This document shows positions 16,318-24,875 of a stretch of 64,000 nt of DNA, piece after piece. The notes beneath the pieces are model-generated. The model ran no database searches and was not told where the DNA came from. It saw nothing but the letters and a program-made list of their open reading frames with translations. The translations under genes and the position numbers were made by a program. The stretch covers positions 532,403-596,402 of the forward strand of contig NZ_JAFIMU010000006.1 in NCBI RefSeq assembly GCF_017302985.1, in the 5' to 3' direction. The stretch is from Corallococcus macrosporus (GTDB taxonomy: Bacteria > Myxococcota > Myxococcia > Myxococcales > Myxococcaceae). The first letter of the stretch is position 1; the number at the start of each line of letters is the position of its first letter.

Positions 16318-18642
16318 ATGACTGCCCGCCGTGAACCCGCAGCGGCCGCGCTGCTTCCCGCCCTGCAGCGCTGGGCGGTGGAGACCGCGCGCGACCTGTA
16401 CCTGACGCAGAAGGGCGCCCCCGCCGCGACGAAGCACCCGCGCGCGACGCCAGGCGAGCGCATGTCCGTCATCGCCTCGGAGGCCCTGCCGCCCAACGTG
16501 GTGGAGGGCCTGTCCCAGGCCTCGCGCCTGTTCCGCGCGGGCGACGCGCCCCCGATCGAGTCCTCCCCCTTCGCCACGCTGCGCGAGCGGCTGCTCACCG
16601 CGACGGCGGGCTACGACGTGGTGGGCTTCGACGTCTTCAACACGCTGGTGGTGCGCAGCGTGGAGGGCGAGTGGCTCAAGACGGCCGTGGCACGCGGCTT
16701 CCACGCGCGGCTGAAGGAGCTGGTGCACCCCAAGGCCCTGCCCACGGTGGCCCAGGTGCGTCAGCGCCGCTTCGCCCTGGAGATGGAGATCGCCGGGGAG
16801 CAGGTGGCCCAGGGCCGCGACAACGAGGTGGACTTCGAAGCGCTGCTCCAGCGCTGGGCGGGCAGCTGGGTGCCCCGCGAGCCGATGCGCTCGCGCATGG
16901 CCGGGGAGCTGCGCGCGCTGGAGCTGGAGCTGGAGAAGCTGGCGCTGCGTCCCGCGCCGGGCATCCCGGAGGTGCTGTCCGCGCTGAAGGCCCAGGGCAA
17001 GCGGCTCATCTTCGTGAGCGACATGTACCTGTCGCAGCCACTGCTTCGCGAGCTGCTGCGGCACTGCGGCCTGGAGCAGTACTTCGACGCGGGCTACGTC
17101 TCCATCGACGAGGGGCTGCGCAAGGCGTCCGGCCGCCTCTTCCCGCGCGTGCTGGAGCGCGAGGGGCTCAAGCCCGAGCAGCTCTTCTTCGTCGGCGACG
17201 ACGAGAACGCGGACAACGTGCAGCCGCGCCGGCTGGGCATCTCCACCCTGCGCGTGGAGGACCCGGACGAGAAGCAGCGCCGCCGCCGGCTGGAGATTGC
17301 CCAGAAGGCCGTGGAGCAGAACCCGTACTGGGCCGCGCACTACGTGGACGTCGTGCTGGGCAACGAGGCCCGCCACGTGCGCCCGCCGGATGACGACGCC
17401 AGCTACCAACTGGGCCGCACGCTGGCGCCGGGCATTGTCGCCTTCGTGGTGGACGTCATCGAGCGCTCGGAGAAGCTGGGCATCGACCACGTCTACTTCC
17501 TGGCGCGCGAGGGCCTGACGCTGCTCAAGGTGTTCGCGCTCCTGAAGGACTCCGGGCTGTTCCGCCGGGTGCCCCAGGCGCACTACCTGTTCGTCAGCCG
17601 CGCCTCCACCATCCTCGCGTCCATGCGCGAGCTGAGCTGGGAGGAGGTGCACCGCTTCTGGCGCCAGTACAGCCGCCAGTCGCTGCGCGGCCTGCTCAAG
17701 AACCTGTCGCTGCCCCAGGACGAGTTCATCCGGCTGGCCGCCGAGTGCGGCCTCACCGACCCGGACCGGCCCATCGTGGAGCCCACGAAGGACGCCGCCT
17801 TCCAGCGCTTCCTCGCGTCGCGCCGCGTGCGCGTGGCCTTCCACCAGCGCCGCGACGAGGCGAAGGCGAACCTGTCCCGCTACCTGGAGTACCGCGGGAT
17901 GATGGGCCTGGAGCGCACGGCGCTCGTGGACATCGGGTGGAAGGGCAGCATGCAGGACAACCTGATGCGCGCCTTCGAGCACGACGCGCGCTTCCCGGAG
18001 CTGCACGGCTTCTACCTGGCCTACGTGCCGGACGGTCAGCCCCTGGCGAAGAAGTCCTTCAAGTACGGCTACCTGTCGGACCTGCGGCGGCGCGACCTGG
18101 AGGAGGCGGACTTCCTGCGCAACACCGCCATCTTCGAGATGATCACCACGGCGAACCACGGCAGCACGGTGCGCTATGGGAAGAACCCGTGGGCGCCGCA
18201 CCTGCCCATGCCGGAGCTGCTGCACCACGACCAGGAGAAGGACAACAGCGCCCGCTTCTTCCGCCGCGTGCAGGAGGGCATGTACGACTACGCGCGGGAC
18301 TACGCGCGCCTGTCTCCCCTGCTGCGCTTCACCGCGGACGAGCTGCAGCCCGGCACGCTCCAGGAACTCTTGCGCTACACGCGCTACCCCACGGAGCAGG
18401 AGGCGCGCGAGTTCCTCAAGTACTCGCACGTGGAGAGCTTCGGCGTGCACGAGATCACCACCTTCGGCCTGAAGCTGGAGCTGAAGAAGCTCGCGCAGGT
18501 GGGCTCGGTGAAGGGGGCGCTCAAGGAGGCGTGGAAGGCCTTCGAGACGAACCCCTGGCGCGACTCCGTGGTGCGCCGCAGCGGCGTGCCGCTGGCGAAC
18601 CTGGCCTACGACGCCTGGTTCACCTGGCGGGCCATCCGCTAG
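16318..18642 (+). CDS. HAD-superfamily protein of polysaccharide clusters (COG5610-like)
   Basis: This 774-residue protein has a HAD domain at about 98-310. Motif I is FDVFNTLVVR: Asp105 is the nucleophile, but Phe107 stands where most HAD phosphatases have the second Asp, and Asn108-Thr109 follow. This D-x-F-[DN]-T form is typical of the large HAD proteins found in capsule and O-antigen loci. Motif II is Ser234 (IFVSDMYLS), motif III Lys269, motif IV GDDENAD (293-299). The C-terminal 450 residues have no fold I recognise but include LERTALVDIGWKGSMQDNL. The substrate is unknown. It is last of the plus-strand glycan run and ends 3 bp before the convergent wbgA stop. Confidence 0.85.
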   Translation: MTARREPAAAALLPALQRWAVETARDLYLTQKGAPAATKHPRATPGERMSVIASEALPPNVVEGLSQASRLFRAGDAPPIESSPFATLRERLLTATAGYDVVGFDVFNTLVVRSVEGEWLKTAVARGFHARLKELVHPKALPTVAQVRQRRFALEMEIAGEQVAQGRDNEVDFEALLQRWAGSWVPREPMRSRMAGELRALELELEKLALRPAPGIPEVLSALKAQGKRLIFVSDMYLSQPLLRELLRHCGLEQYFDAGYVSIDEGLRKASGRLFPRVLEREGLKPEQLFFVGDDENADNVQPRRLGISTLRVEDPDEKQRRRRLEIAQKAVEQNPYWAAHYVDVVLGNEARHVRPPDDDASYQLGRTLAPGIVAFVVDVIERSEKLGIDHVYFLAREGLTLLKVFALLKDSGLFRRVPQAHYLFVSRASTILASMRELSWEEVHRFWRQYSRQSLRGLLKNLSLPQDEFIRLAAECGLTDPDRPIVEPTKDAAFQRFLASRRVRVAFHQRRDEAKANLSRYLEYRGMMGLERTALVDIGWKGSMQDNLMRAFEHDARFPELHGFYLAYVPDGQPLAKKSFKYGYLSDLRRRDLEEADFLRNTAIFEMITTANHGSTVRYGKNPWAPHLPMPELLHHDQEKDNSARFFRRVQEGMYDYARDYARLSPLLRFTADELQPGTLQELLRYTRYPTEQEAREFLKYSHVESFGVHEITTFGLKLELKKLAQVGSVKGALKEAWKAFETNPWRDSVVRRSGVPLANLAYDAWFTWRAIR

Positions 18643-18645
18643 CCG

Positions 18646-21555
18646 TCACTTCGGCGGCCGTCGCGCGCTGGGCACCTCGTGGGCCAGCGTGCGCACCGCC
18701 AGCGCCTCGCCGTCCTCGGGGTGGCGGCGCAGGTCGCAGTCCCCCGACAGCAGCGTGAGGTTGGGGTTGTAGTAGGGGTCGCCCTTGAGCAGCCACGGCC
18801 GGTACGACGTGAAGGAGCGCCAGTAGTCCGGCTCCGGAATCGCGTCCGTGCGGCGGCTGGCGGACTCGTGGTGCACCACGCGCGCGAAGGGCGTGCACAC
18901 CACGCGCAGGCCCCGGGCGTGCAACCGCAGGCCCAGGTCCACGTCGCTGCCGCACAGGAGGAAGCGCTCGTCGAAGCCGCCCAGCGCGTCGAAGAGGGGC
19001 CGGCGGATCATCACGCACGCGCTGGTGACGGACAGCCAATTGCGCACCCACTCCGTGTGGCCGAAGGGCGTGACGATGGGCCCGTCCGGCAGGCGCCAGA
19101 AGGGGTGGCCCGCCATGCCCGTCATCCCCACGACGATGCCCGCGTGCTGCACGGTGCCTTCGGGGAACAGGAGCTTCGCGCCCACCGCGCCCACCTCCGG
19201 GCGCTGCGCCTGGGACACCAGCTCCGTGAGCCAGCCGGGGTCCACCACTTCCATGTCGTTGTTGAGGAACAGCAGCAGCTCGCCCGTGGCCTGCCCCGCC
19301 GCCCAGTTGTTGATGGCCGGGTAGTTGAAGGGGAAGTCCCAGGTGCGCTTCACCACGCGCGCGTCAGAGAGCGTGTCCAGGAGCGCGAAGGTCTCCGGGC
19401 GGACGCTGTTGTTGGACACGAGCACCAGCTCGAAGTGCTTGTACGTCGTGCGCTCCAGCAGCGTGTCCGTGAGCGTCTTCAGCAGGTCCGGCCGGTCCTT
19501 GAACGGGACGATGATGGACACCTTCGGGGTGCCCCGGACGGCGTAGCGCACGCGGTAGCGGCCCGGCCCTGGCACCGTCACCTCGGCGTCCTCGCCCCGG
19601 CGCGCCAGGTGCTCCGCGAGCGCGCGGCGGCCCTCCTGGGACACCTGCCCCACGGCGCCCAGGCGCCGGTGGTAGAGCAGGTGCGGCACGTGGCCGATGC
19701 GCTCCGACGCCTCGCTGAGGCGCAGGAAGAGGTCGTACTCCTCGGCGCCCGGGAAGCCCTCGCGGAAGCCGCCCAGGGACTCCACCAGCGAGCGGCGCGC
19801 CATGACGCCCCGGCCCAGGTAGTCCACCGAGCGCAGCAGGTCCGGGGACCAGTCCGGCTTGAAGAACGGGGCCGTGCGGCGGCCGCGCGTGTCCAGCCGG
19901 TCCTCGTCGCCGTAGACGACGTCCAGGGCCGGGTCCGCGCCCAGGGCCCGCGCCACTTCCGCCAGCGCATGGGGCGCGAGCGTGTCCTCCGCGCCCAGCA
20001 CGCCCACGAAGTCACCGCTCGCGGCCTGGAGGCCCACGCGCAGGGCGCGGGCGAAGTCGGTGGGCCCGGAGAGCGTCACCCGGCGGATGCGCGGCTGGCG
20101 GCGCGAGGAGCCCCAGGGCTCCGGCAGCGCGGGCCCGTCCTCCGGCCCCACGAGCACCAGCTCCCACTCCGGGTACACCTGGGCCTCCACCGACGCGAGG
20201 CACTCGCGAAGGTGCGCGGGACAGGCCCCGGCGGTGGCGACGAGGAGCGACAGCCGGGGACGGCGCGGCAGCAGGGCCACGGCCTCGCGGGCGGCGTGGA
20301 TGTCCCCGGACTCGCGAAGCGTGCACCAGTGGTGGAAGTCCTCCAGCGCGGGCACGGGAGGAGGCGGCGTGCGCACGCCGAGGATGGCGGCCAGCGCCAC
20401 CACCGCCTCGCCGTTGAAGCGCGACTGCCGGCGCAGCACCTCGCGCCACAGCGGCGCGGAGGCCCGGATGCTCCGGGGCAGTCCCGGCCGGGCCAGCGGA
20501 GACGCCAGCGCCACGAGCCGCGCCACCCGGTGCGTGGCGTCCAGTGGATCCAGGGTGCCGGCCCCCGGAGCGGCGGCGACGGACAGCAGCGTGTCGCGCA
20601 TCTGCGCGTTCCACTCCGCCTGGCGCTCGAGCAGCGGCTCCAGCACGGGCCGCATCGCCCGGCGCCACGCGCTCCACGCCAGCTTCCACGCCATGTCCAC
20701 GGGAGCGAAGCCGCGCGGCTTGCGCCGCTCACGCGGTCCAACCGAGGCCCCAACGTCCACGAAGTTCAGCGTGCCGTGCGGCACAGGTGCCGCTGCCGAC
20801 GAAGCGCCCTCGGTAGAGCCTCGCGCTTCCTGCGGCTCGCGGACGGCTCCCGAGGCCGCGCCAGAGCCACGAGCATCATGCCTTTCACCCGAGGCACCCG
20901 GCGGCGGCGGCGTGCCGGGCCCTCCTGCCGTCTGCAACGCGCCCGCAGCGCCCGTGCTGGAGCCTCGCGCTTCCTGCGGCTCGTGACGGGGGCTCGGCGG
21001 CGTCAGCGTGCTGGCCCCTCCTGCCGCCGCCTGCGACGCGCCAGCGGCGCTCGTGCCGGCGCCTCGCGCCTCATGCGGTTCGCGGCGGGCACCCATCGCA
21101 GCGCCCTGCCCGGCCCCTCCGGCGTCGAACTGCTCTCGGACCCAGTCGGTCAGGTCCTCGCGGGAGCCCTGGTCGCGGCGGGCCTCCAGCCGCTCCAGCA
21201 CGCGCAGCACGCGCTGGTTGAAGGCGGCCTGGGGCTTGAGCAGTTCGACGTGGAGCGGCCGCAGGCCCAGGACGAAGGCGCGCTTGGCGGCCGTCACCCA
21301 CTGCCCTCCCGACGCCCGGTGCGACGGCGGCACGGAGAAGTCGAACGGGACGGCGAGCCTCGCCGCGGCGAGCAACGGCGACAGGGGCGTGTTGGCCGGA
21401 GGCACCAGCCGGCGCAGCCGCTCCGTCAGCGCCGCGAGCTCCCGGGCGTTGGCCGCGGAGGGCTCCGCGCGCAAGGCGGCGATGCGCTCGGCGAGCTCTC
21501 CGGCGGACGTCGCGGCCTGCCCCCCCTCGGGCACGGTGTGGAACAAGGTGCTCAC
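18646..21555 (-). CDS. wbgA: large tandem GT2 glycosyltransferase of the O-antigen locus (WbgA/RfbC-like)
   Basis: A 969-residue protein. Residues 1-130 are helical, 150-260 a low-complexity linker with repeats, 265-400 helical again, then two GT2 domains: about 434-640 (LSLLVATAGACPAHL, GVLGAEDTLAPHAL, VYGDEDRLD) and about 680-930 (VSIIVPFKDRPDLL, ELLLFLNNDMEVVDPGWL, GGFDERFLLCGSDVDLGLRL). D-x-D-like motifs are EDR and NND. An RQxxFN-type helical module appears near 104-120, 308-325 and 371-388. Placement after wzm and wzt matches the Myxococcus wzm-wzt-wbgA O-antigen operon. GTG 21553-21555 is the start, with GGGAA upstream. Probable role: addition of sugars to the exported O-antigen chain at the membrane. 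Confidence 0.88.
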   Translation of the reverse strand: MSTLFHTVPEGGQAATSAGELAERIAALRAEPSAANARELAALTERLRRLVPPANTPLSPLLAAARLAVPFDFSVPPSHRASGGQWVTAAKRAFVLGLRPLHVELLKPQAAFNQRVLRVLERLEARRDQGSREDLTDWVREQFDAGGAGQGAAMGARREPHEARGAGTSAAGASQAAAGGASTLTPPSPRHEPQEARGSSTGAAGALQTAGGPGTPPPPGASGERHDARGSGAASGAVREPQEARGSTEGASSAAAPVPHGTLNFVDVGASVGPRERRKPRGFAPVDMAWKLAWSAWRRAMRPVLEPLLERQAEWNAQMRDTLLSVAAAPGAGTLDPLDATHRVARLVALASPLARPGLPRSIRASAPLWREVLRRQSRFNGEAVVALAAILGVRTPPPPVPALEDFHHWCTLRESGDIHAAREAVALLPRRPRLSLLVATAGACPAHLRECLASVEAQVYPEWELVLVGPEDGPALPEPWGSSRRQPRIRRVTLSGPTDFARALRVGLQAASGDFVGVLGAEDTLAPHALAEVARALGADPALDVVYGDEDRLDTRGRRTAPFFKPDWSPDLLRSVDYLGRGVMARRSLVESLGGFREGFPGAEEYDLFLRLSEASERIGHVPHLLYHRRLGAVGQVSQEGRRALAEHLARRGEDAEVTVPGPGRYRVRYAVRGTPKVSIIVPFKDRPDLLKTLTDTLLERTTYKHFELVLVSNNSVRPETFALLDTLSDARVVKRTWDFPFNYPAINNWAAGQATGELLLFLNNDMEVVDPGWLTELVSQAQRPEVGAVGAKLLFPEGTVQHAGIVVGMTGMAGHPFWRLPDGPIVTPFGHTEWVRNWLSVTSACVMIRRPLFDALGGFDERFLLCGSDVDLGLRLHARGLRVVCTPFARVVHHESASRRTDAIPEPDYWRSFTSYRPWLLKGDPYYNPNLTLLSGDCDLRRHPEDGEALAVRTLAHEVPSARRPPK
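20818..21081 (-). repeat. EPxEARG repeats in the WbgA linker
   Basis: Within the disordered linker of the glycosyltransferase, EPHEARG (residue 159), EPQEARG (192), ERHDARG (224) and EPQEARG (240) recur, each followed by Gly/Ser/Ala/Thr-rich text. Spacing is about 33, 32 and 16 residues. The repeats are visible at protein level and partly at DNA level. Confidence 0.8.
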
Positions 21556-21618
21556 TTCCCAGGCGCCTCCCCTTCTTCAAGGCCCCGGGCCGCGGCGCGC
21601 GGGAGGCCTCCCTCCCCC

Positions 21619-22971
21619 TCAGGAGGCCGCGGCATGCTTGGACACGGAGACCGCCTGGACGGGAGCGGCCGGAGCCTCCTCCACCACCCAGGTGTGCTCC
21701 GGCCGGAAGACCCCCCGGTCGTCGTGCTCCGTGGACACGGAGAAGGTGCAGCGGGCCTCCCGGCCCGGCTCCGGATTCGCGTTGTTGCCCGTCTTCAGCT
21801 CCACGCTCAGCACGTAGGAGCCCCCCAGCAGTCCCAGCCGCGGAAGCACGAAGCGCAGCCGCCCCTGCGGCGGCAGCGGCACCGGAAGCGCGACCCGGTC
21901 CGTCCGGGTGCTCGTCACATACAGCACCGCCCCGTCCGCGGAGGCCAGCGTGAGGACGAACTCCACGTCCTCCACCGACTCGCGCGCCACGTAGTCGATG
22001 CAGACCTCCGCGCGCGTCTCCGTGGTGAGCAGTCCCAGCTCCTCGCCCCGGGGCCCGCTCAGCCACACCCGCGACACGGCAATCGGCGGCGACGCCGGCG
22101 GCTCGTCCCGCACCACCGCGGCGCCCTCCGGCAGCGACGGCAGCGCCCCGCCCCCTTCGGTCAGGGCCGGCGGGGTGAACACCGTGGAGCGCGCCTCCGC
22201 GAGCGACACGGCCTGCCGGTACTCCGCGGCGATCTCCGCCGGGGTGCCCACGCGGCGGATCCGCCCGCCGTCCAGCCACGCCGCCTGATCACACCAGCGC
22301 TCCACGGTGGACATGTCGTGCGTGACGAGGACGATGGTCTTCCCCAGCCGCTTGAACTCCGTCATCTTCGCGAGGCTCTTCTTGCTGAAGTGCTCGTCGC
22401 CGACGGCGAGGATCTCATCGATGATGAGGATGTCCGGGTCCACGTGCGTGGCCACGGAGAACGCCAAGCGCATGTACATGCCGCTGGAGTACGTGCGCAC
22501 CGGCTCGTCGATGAACTCCCCCAGCTCGCTGAACGCGATGATGTCGTCCATCTTCGCGCGCACCTCGGCCCGCGACATGCCGAGGATGATGCCGTTGATG
22601 AGGATGTTCTCCCGGCCGGAGAAGTCCGGGTGGAAGCCCGCCCCCAGGTCCAGCAGCGCGGAGATGCGGCCGTTCACCTGGATGGTGCCGGACGTGGGCG
22701 CGTAGATGCCGGTGATGAGCTTCAGCAGCGTGCTCTTGCCGGAGCCGTTGCGCCCCAGGATGGCCACCGTCTGGCCCTTGGGGATGCGCAGGTTGACGCC
22801 GCGCAGGGACTCGATGAAGCGGCCGCCCTGCGAGGCCGCGTTGCGTTGCCCGCGCAGCCAGCGCACGAGCTCCGACTTGAACGTGGTGTATTCCCCCCGG
22901 ATGGTCTTCTTCCGGAAGTTCTTCACCACGTCCTGGATGACGATGGCGTCCTCGGTCGGTGACTGGACCAT
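21619..22971 (-). CDS. wzt: O-antigen ABC transporter ATPase
   Basis: The 450-residue protein has an ABC domain with Walker A GRNGSGKST, the family signature YSSGMYMRLAFS and Walker B ILIIDEILAVGD. HDMSTVERW supplies the switch His. The C-terminal part (about 300-430) is beta-rich, as in the Wzt carbohydrate-binding domain that reads the chain end of the O-polysaccharide (VSRVWLSGPRGEELGLL, LRFVLPRLGLLGGSYVL). With Wzm it exports lipid-linked O-antigen across the inner membrane. Its start follows the wzm stop with no gap; wbgA begins 63 bp after its stop. Confidence 0.94.
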   Translation of the reverse strand: MVQSPTEDAIVIQDVVKNFRKKTIRGEYTTFKSELVRWLRGQRNAASQGGRFIESLRGVNLRIPKGQTVAILGRNGSGKSTLLKLITGIYAPTSGTIQVNGRISALLDLGAGFHPDFSGRENILINGIILGMSRAEVRAKMDDIIAFSELGEFIDEPVRTYSSGMYMRLAFSVATHVDPDILIIDEILAVGDEHFSKKSLAKMTEFKRLGKTIVLVTHDMSTVERWCDQAAWLDGGRIRRVGTPAEIAAEYRQAVSLAEARSTVFTPPALTEGGGALPSLPEGAAVVRDEPPASPPIAVSRVWLSGPRGEELGLLTTETRAEVCIDYVARESVEDVEFVLTLASADGAVLYVTSTRTDRVALPVPLPPQGRLRFVLPRLGLLGGSYVLSVELKTGNNANPEPGREARCTFSVSTEHDDRGVFRPEHTWVVEEAPAAPVQAVSVSKHAAAS

Positions 22972-23751
22972 CTAGATGGACTCCGCGAACTCCTCGCGGC
23001 GGCTCTCGAAGATCTGCGTGGCACCCCACAGCAGCACGATGGAGACGCCCAGGAGCGACACGAGCGGCACCGCGTCCGGCAGCCGGTGCTCGTAGAAGAT
23101 GGCCTGGTACGAGGTGATGAGGATGGACATCGGATTGAGCACCTGCAGCACGCGCCGGTACTCCTCCGGGATGGTGGACAGCTTGTAGAGCACCGGCGTC
23201 ATGAAGAACCACAGCGTCATCAGGTTCATCACGATGTGCTGCAGGTCCCGGAACGTCACGTTGAAGGCGCTGACCGCGTACACCACCGCGAAGGTGAAGC
23301 ACATCTGGATCAGCACCACGACGGGGAACAGCAGCACGTGCCAGGTCGGCACCACGCCGAAGATGAGCCCCAGCGCCACCATCAGCGGCAGGGAGAAGAT
23401 GAAGTTGCAGAAGTTGGTGGCCACCACCGTCGCCGGCAGCACCTGCGCCGGGAAGCGCACCTTGGTCATCAGGTCGCGCCGGTCGCTGATGGCGCTGGCC
23501 CCCGCGGACACGGAGGTGGAGAACCAGATCCACGGCAACAGGCCCACGAACATGAAGTAGGCGTAGTGCGGAATCTGGTTCTTCATGAACACGCCGAACA
23601 GCAGCGCGTACACCAGCATGTGCAGGGTGGGGTTCAGGAACGTCCAGAAGAAGCCCAGCACCGAGCCGCGATAGCGCGCCTTCAGCTCGCGCTGCACCAG
23701 GCTGAGGAGGAGCCCCCGGTACGAGTAGAGTTCCCGGAAGTTGCGAATCAT
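22972..23751 (-). CDS. wzm: O-antigen ABC transporter permease
   Basis: A 259-residue ABC-2 type permease with about six membrane helices: an amphipathic start (YRGLLLSLVQRELKARYRGS), then GFFWTFLNPTLHMLVYALLF, WIWFSTSVSAGASAIS and others. RELKARYRGSVLG is the conserved cytoplasmic segment of polysaccharide exporters (Wzm/KpsM/RfbA type). I start at ATG 23749-23751; the reading frame extends 29 codons further upstream but without family support. First gene of wzm-wzt-wbgA. The tRNA terminator at 23871-23901 separates it from the upstream genes, so its own promoter should lie in 23752-23870. Confidence 0.93.
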   Translation of the reverse strand: MIRNFRELYSYRGLLLSLVQRELKARYRGSVLGFFWTFLNPTLHMLVYALLFGVFMKNQIPHYAYFMFVGLLPWIWFSTSVSAGASAISDRRDLMTKVRFPAQVLPATVVATNFCNFIFSLPLMVALGLIFGVVPTWHVLLFPVVVLIQMCFTFAVVYAVSAFNVTFRDLQHIVMNLMTLWFFMTPVLYKLSTIPEEYRRVLQVLNPMSILITSYQAIFYEHRLPDAVPLVSLLGVSIVLLWGATQIFESRREEFAESI

Positions 23752-23870
23752 GCGCCGGTATCCATACCGCAAAGGGTCCGCCGGTGGCGAACGCCCTGGA
23801 ACAGCGGACCGCCGGCCCCTTGCGTGCCCGCCTGCCACGGCCCGCCGTGGCGGCGCCGATGGAGCGAAAG

Positions 23871-23901
23871 AAAAAGGCCCCCTGGTTTCCCAGGGGGCCT
23901 T
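23871..23901 (-). terminator. strong intrinsic terminator after tRNA-Gly
   Basis: On the minus strand, right after the tRNA CCA end, a perfect 12-bp stem (23890-23901 with 23874-23885, AAGGCCCCCTGG) with a 4-nt loop is followed by TTTTTCTTTC. It closes transcription of the pgsA/tRNA region before wzm. Confidence 0.9.
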
Positions 23902-23905
23902 CGAT

Positions 23906-23980
23906 TGGAGCGGGAAAAGGGATTTGAACCCTCGACCCTCGCCTTGGCAAGGCGATGCTCTACCGCTGAGCTATTCCCGC
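23906..23980 (-). tRNA. tRNA-Gly (GCC), copy 2
   Basis: A 75-nt cloverleaf: 7-bp acceptor GCGGGAA/TTCCCGC, D stem GCTC/GAGC, anticodon loop TTGCCAA giving anticodon GCC, T loop TTCAAAT, discriminator T and encoded CCA (23906-23908). Identical over the full gene to the copy at 24019-24093. A strong terminator follows at once. Confidence 0.96.
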
Positions 23981-24018
23981 GTGAGGTGCTGCTGGACTGC
24001 CGTGCTGCGAACTGCTTT

Positions 24019-24093
24019 TGGAGCGGGAAAAGGGATTTGAACCCTCGACCCTCGCCTTGGCAAGGCGATGCTCTACCGCTGAGCTATTCCCGC
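24019..24093 (-). tRNA. tRNA-Gly (GCC), copy 1
   Basis: Same 75-nt sequence as the copy 38 bp downstream, with anticodon GCC and an encoded CCA (24019-24021). The tandem pair is downstream of pgsA on the same strand. Both decode GGC/GGU, the dominant Gly codons in this GC-rich genome. Confidence 0.96.
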
Positions 24094-24174
24094 ATCTCGG
24101 TGCCGCGTGCTGCCTACCGCCCGGTCCGTGCCGCCCCGGAAGTGGGGCGGATATACAGAGGCCTCCCGGGCACG

Positions 24175-24864
24175 TCAAACACTTTTCGCGTCCGGATCCG
24201 GGCCTCCCCGGCGGGCGAGCATCCCGAGGAACGCACGGAAGTACACGACGGCGCTCCACACGGAGAACGCACCCGACAGGTACACGAGCACCTTGCCCAC
24301 CTGGTTGTAGTCCACGGGCACGGTGCGGAAGCCCAGGTCCAGCGGGTGCACGTAGTGGACGCACAGGGAGATGATGCCCACCAACTGGAGGGACGTCTTC
24401 CACTTCCCCTCCTGCCCCGCGGCGATGACCATGCCCTCGCTGGCGGCGATGGTGCGCAGGCCGCTGACGATGAACTCGCGGGCCAGCAGCACGATGACGA
24501 CCCACGCGGCGATGCGGCCCAGGCGGACCATCATCACCAGGGCGGCCATGGCGATGAGCTTGTCCGCCAGCGGATCCATGAACTTGCCTACCACGGTGAT
24601 GAGGTTCCAGCGCCGGGCCAGGTAGCCGTCCACCACGTCCGTGATGGCGGCCACCGCGAACACCAGGCCGGCCAAGAGCGAGTGCAGCGGGTCCGCGTCG
24701 TAGGTGAGCCAGACGAACACCGGGATGATGAGGATGCGCCCCAGCGTGAGCATGTTGGGCAGGTTCCAGAACTCCTGCACCAGGATGCTGGGACGACGGG
24801 AGGCGCGGCGGCGGGCGCGCTCCTCGCGCTTGCGCTGCTTCCTGAGGGCTCGCTCGGTGGCCAT
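24175..24864 (-). CDS. pgsA: CDP-diacylglycerol-glycerol-3-phosphate 3-phosphatidyltransferase
   Basis: A 229-residue membrane enzyme making phosphatidylglycerol phosphate from CDP-diacylglycerol and glycerol-3-phosphate. The CDP-alcohol phosphotransferase motif is complete: Asp76, Asp79-Gly80, Ala83-Arg84, Gly93, Asp97, Asp101 (within DVVDGYLARRW and VGKFMDPLADK). The N-terminal 25 residues are very basic. Four or five hydrophobic segments follow. It starts 11 bp after the TPR-AIM24 stop and precedes the two tRNA genes. Length is a little above the family norm because of the basic head. Confidence 0.92.
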   Translation of the reverse strand: MATERALRKQRKREERARRRASRRPSILVQEFWNLPNMLTLGRILIIPVFVWLTYDADPLHSLLAGLVFAVAAITDVVDGYLARRWNLITVVGKFMDPLADKLIAMAALVMMVRLGRIAAWVVIVLLAREFIVSGLRTIAASEGMVIAAGQEGKWKTSLQLVGIISLCVHYVHPLDLGFRTVPVDYNQVGKVLVYLSGAFSVWSAVVYFRAFLGMLARRGGPDPDAKSV

Positions 24865-24875
24865 GGGCGCGCGTT

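Noticed and set aside
15166..18450. 1094-residue minus-strand frame across the glycan genes
   Set aside because: Antisense to two real genes; composition Leu/Arg/His/Val-rich with no motifs. Long frames of this sort are common when the third codon position is almost always G or C.
18679..22962. 1427-residue plus-strand frame across wbgA and wzt
   Set aside because: Same mirror effect; opposite strand has clear GT2 and ABC motifs.
23741..24040. Plus-strand open frame running through a tRNA gene
   Set aside because: It spans the terminator and the tRNA-Gly on the other strand, so it is chance.
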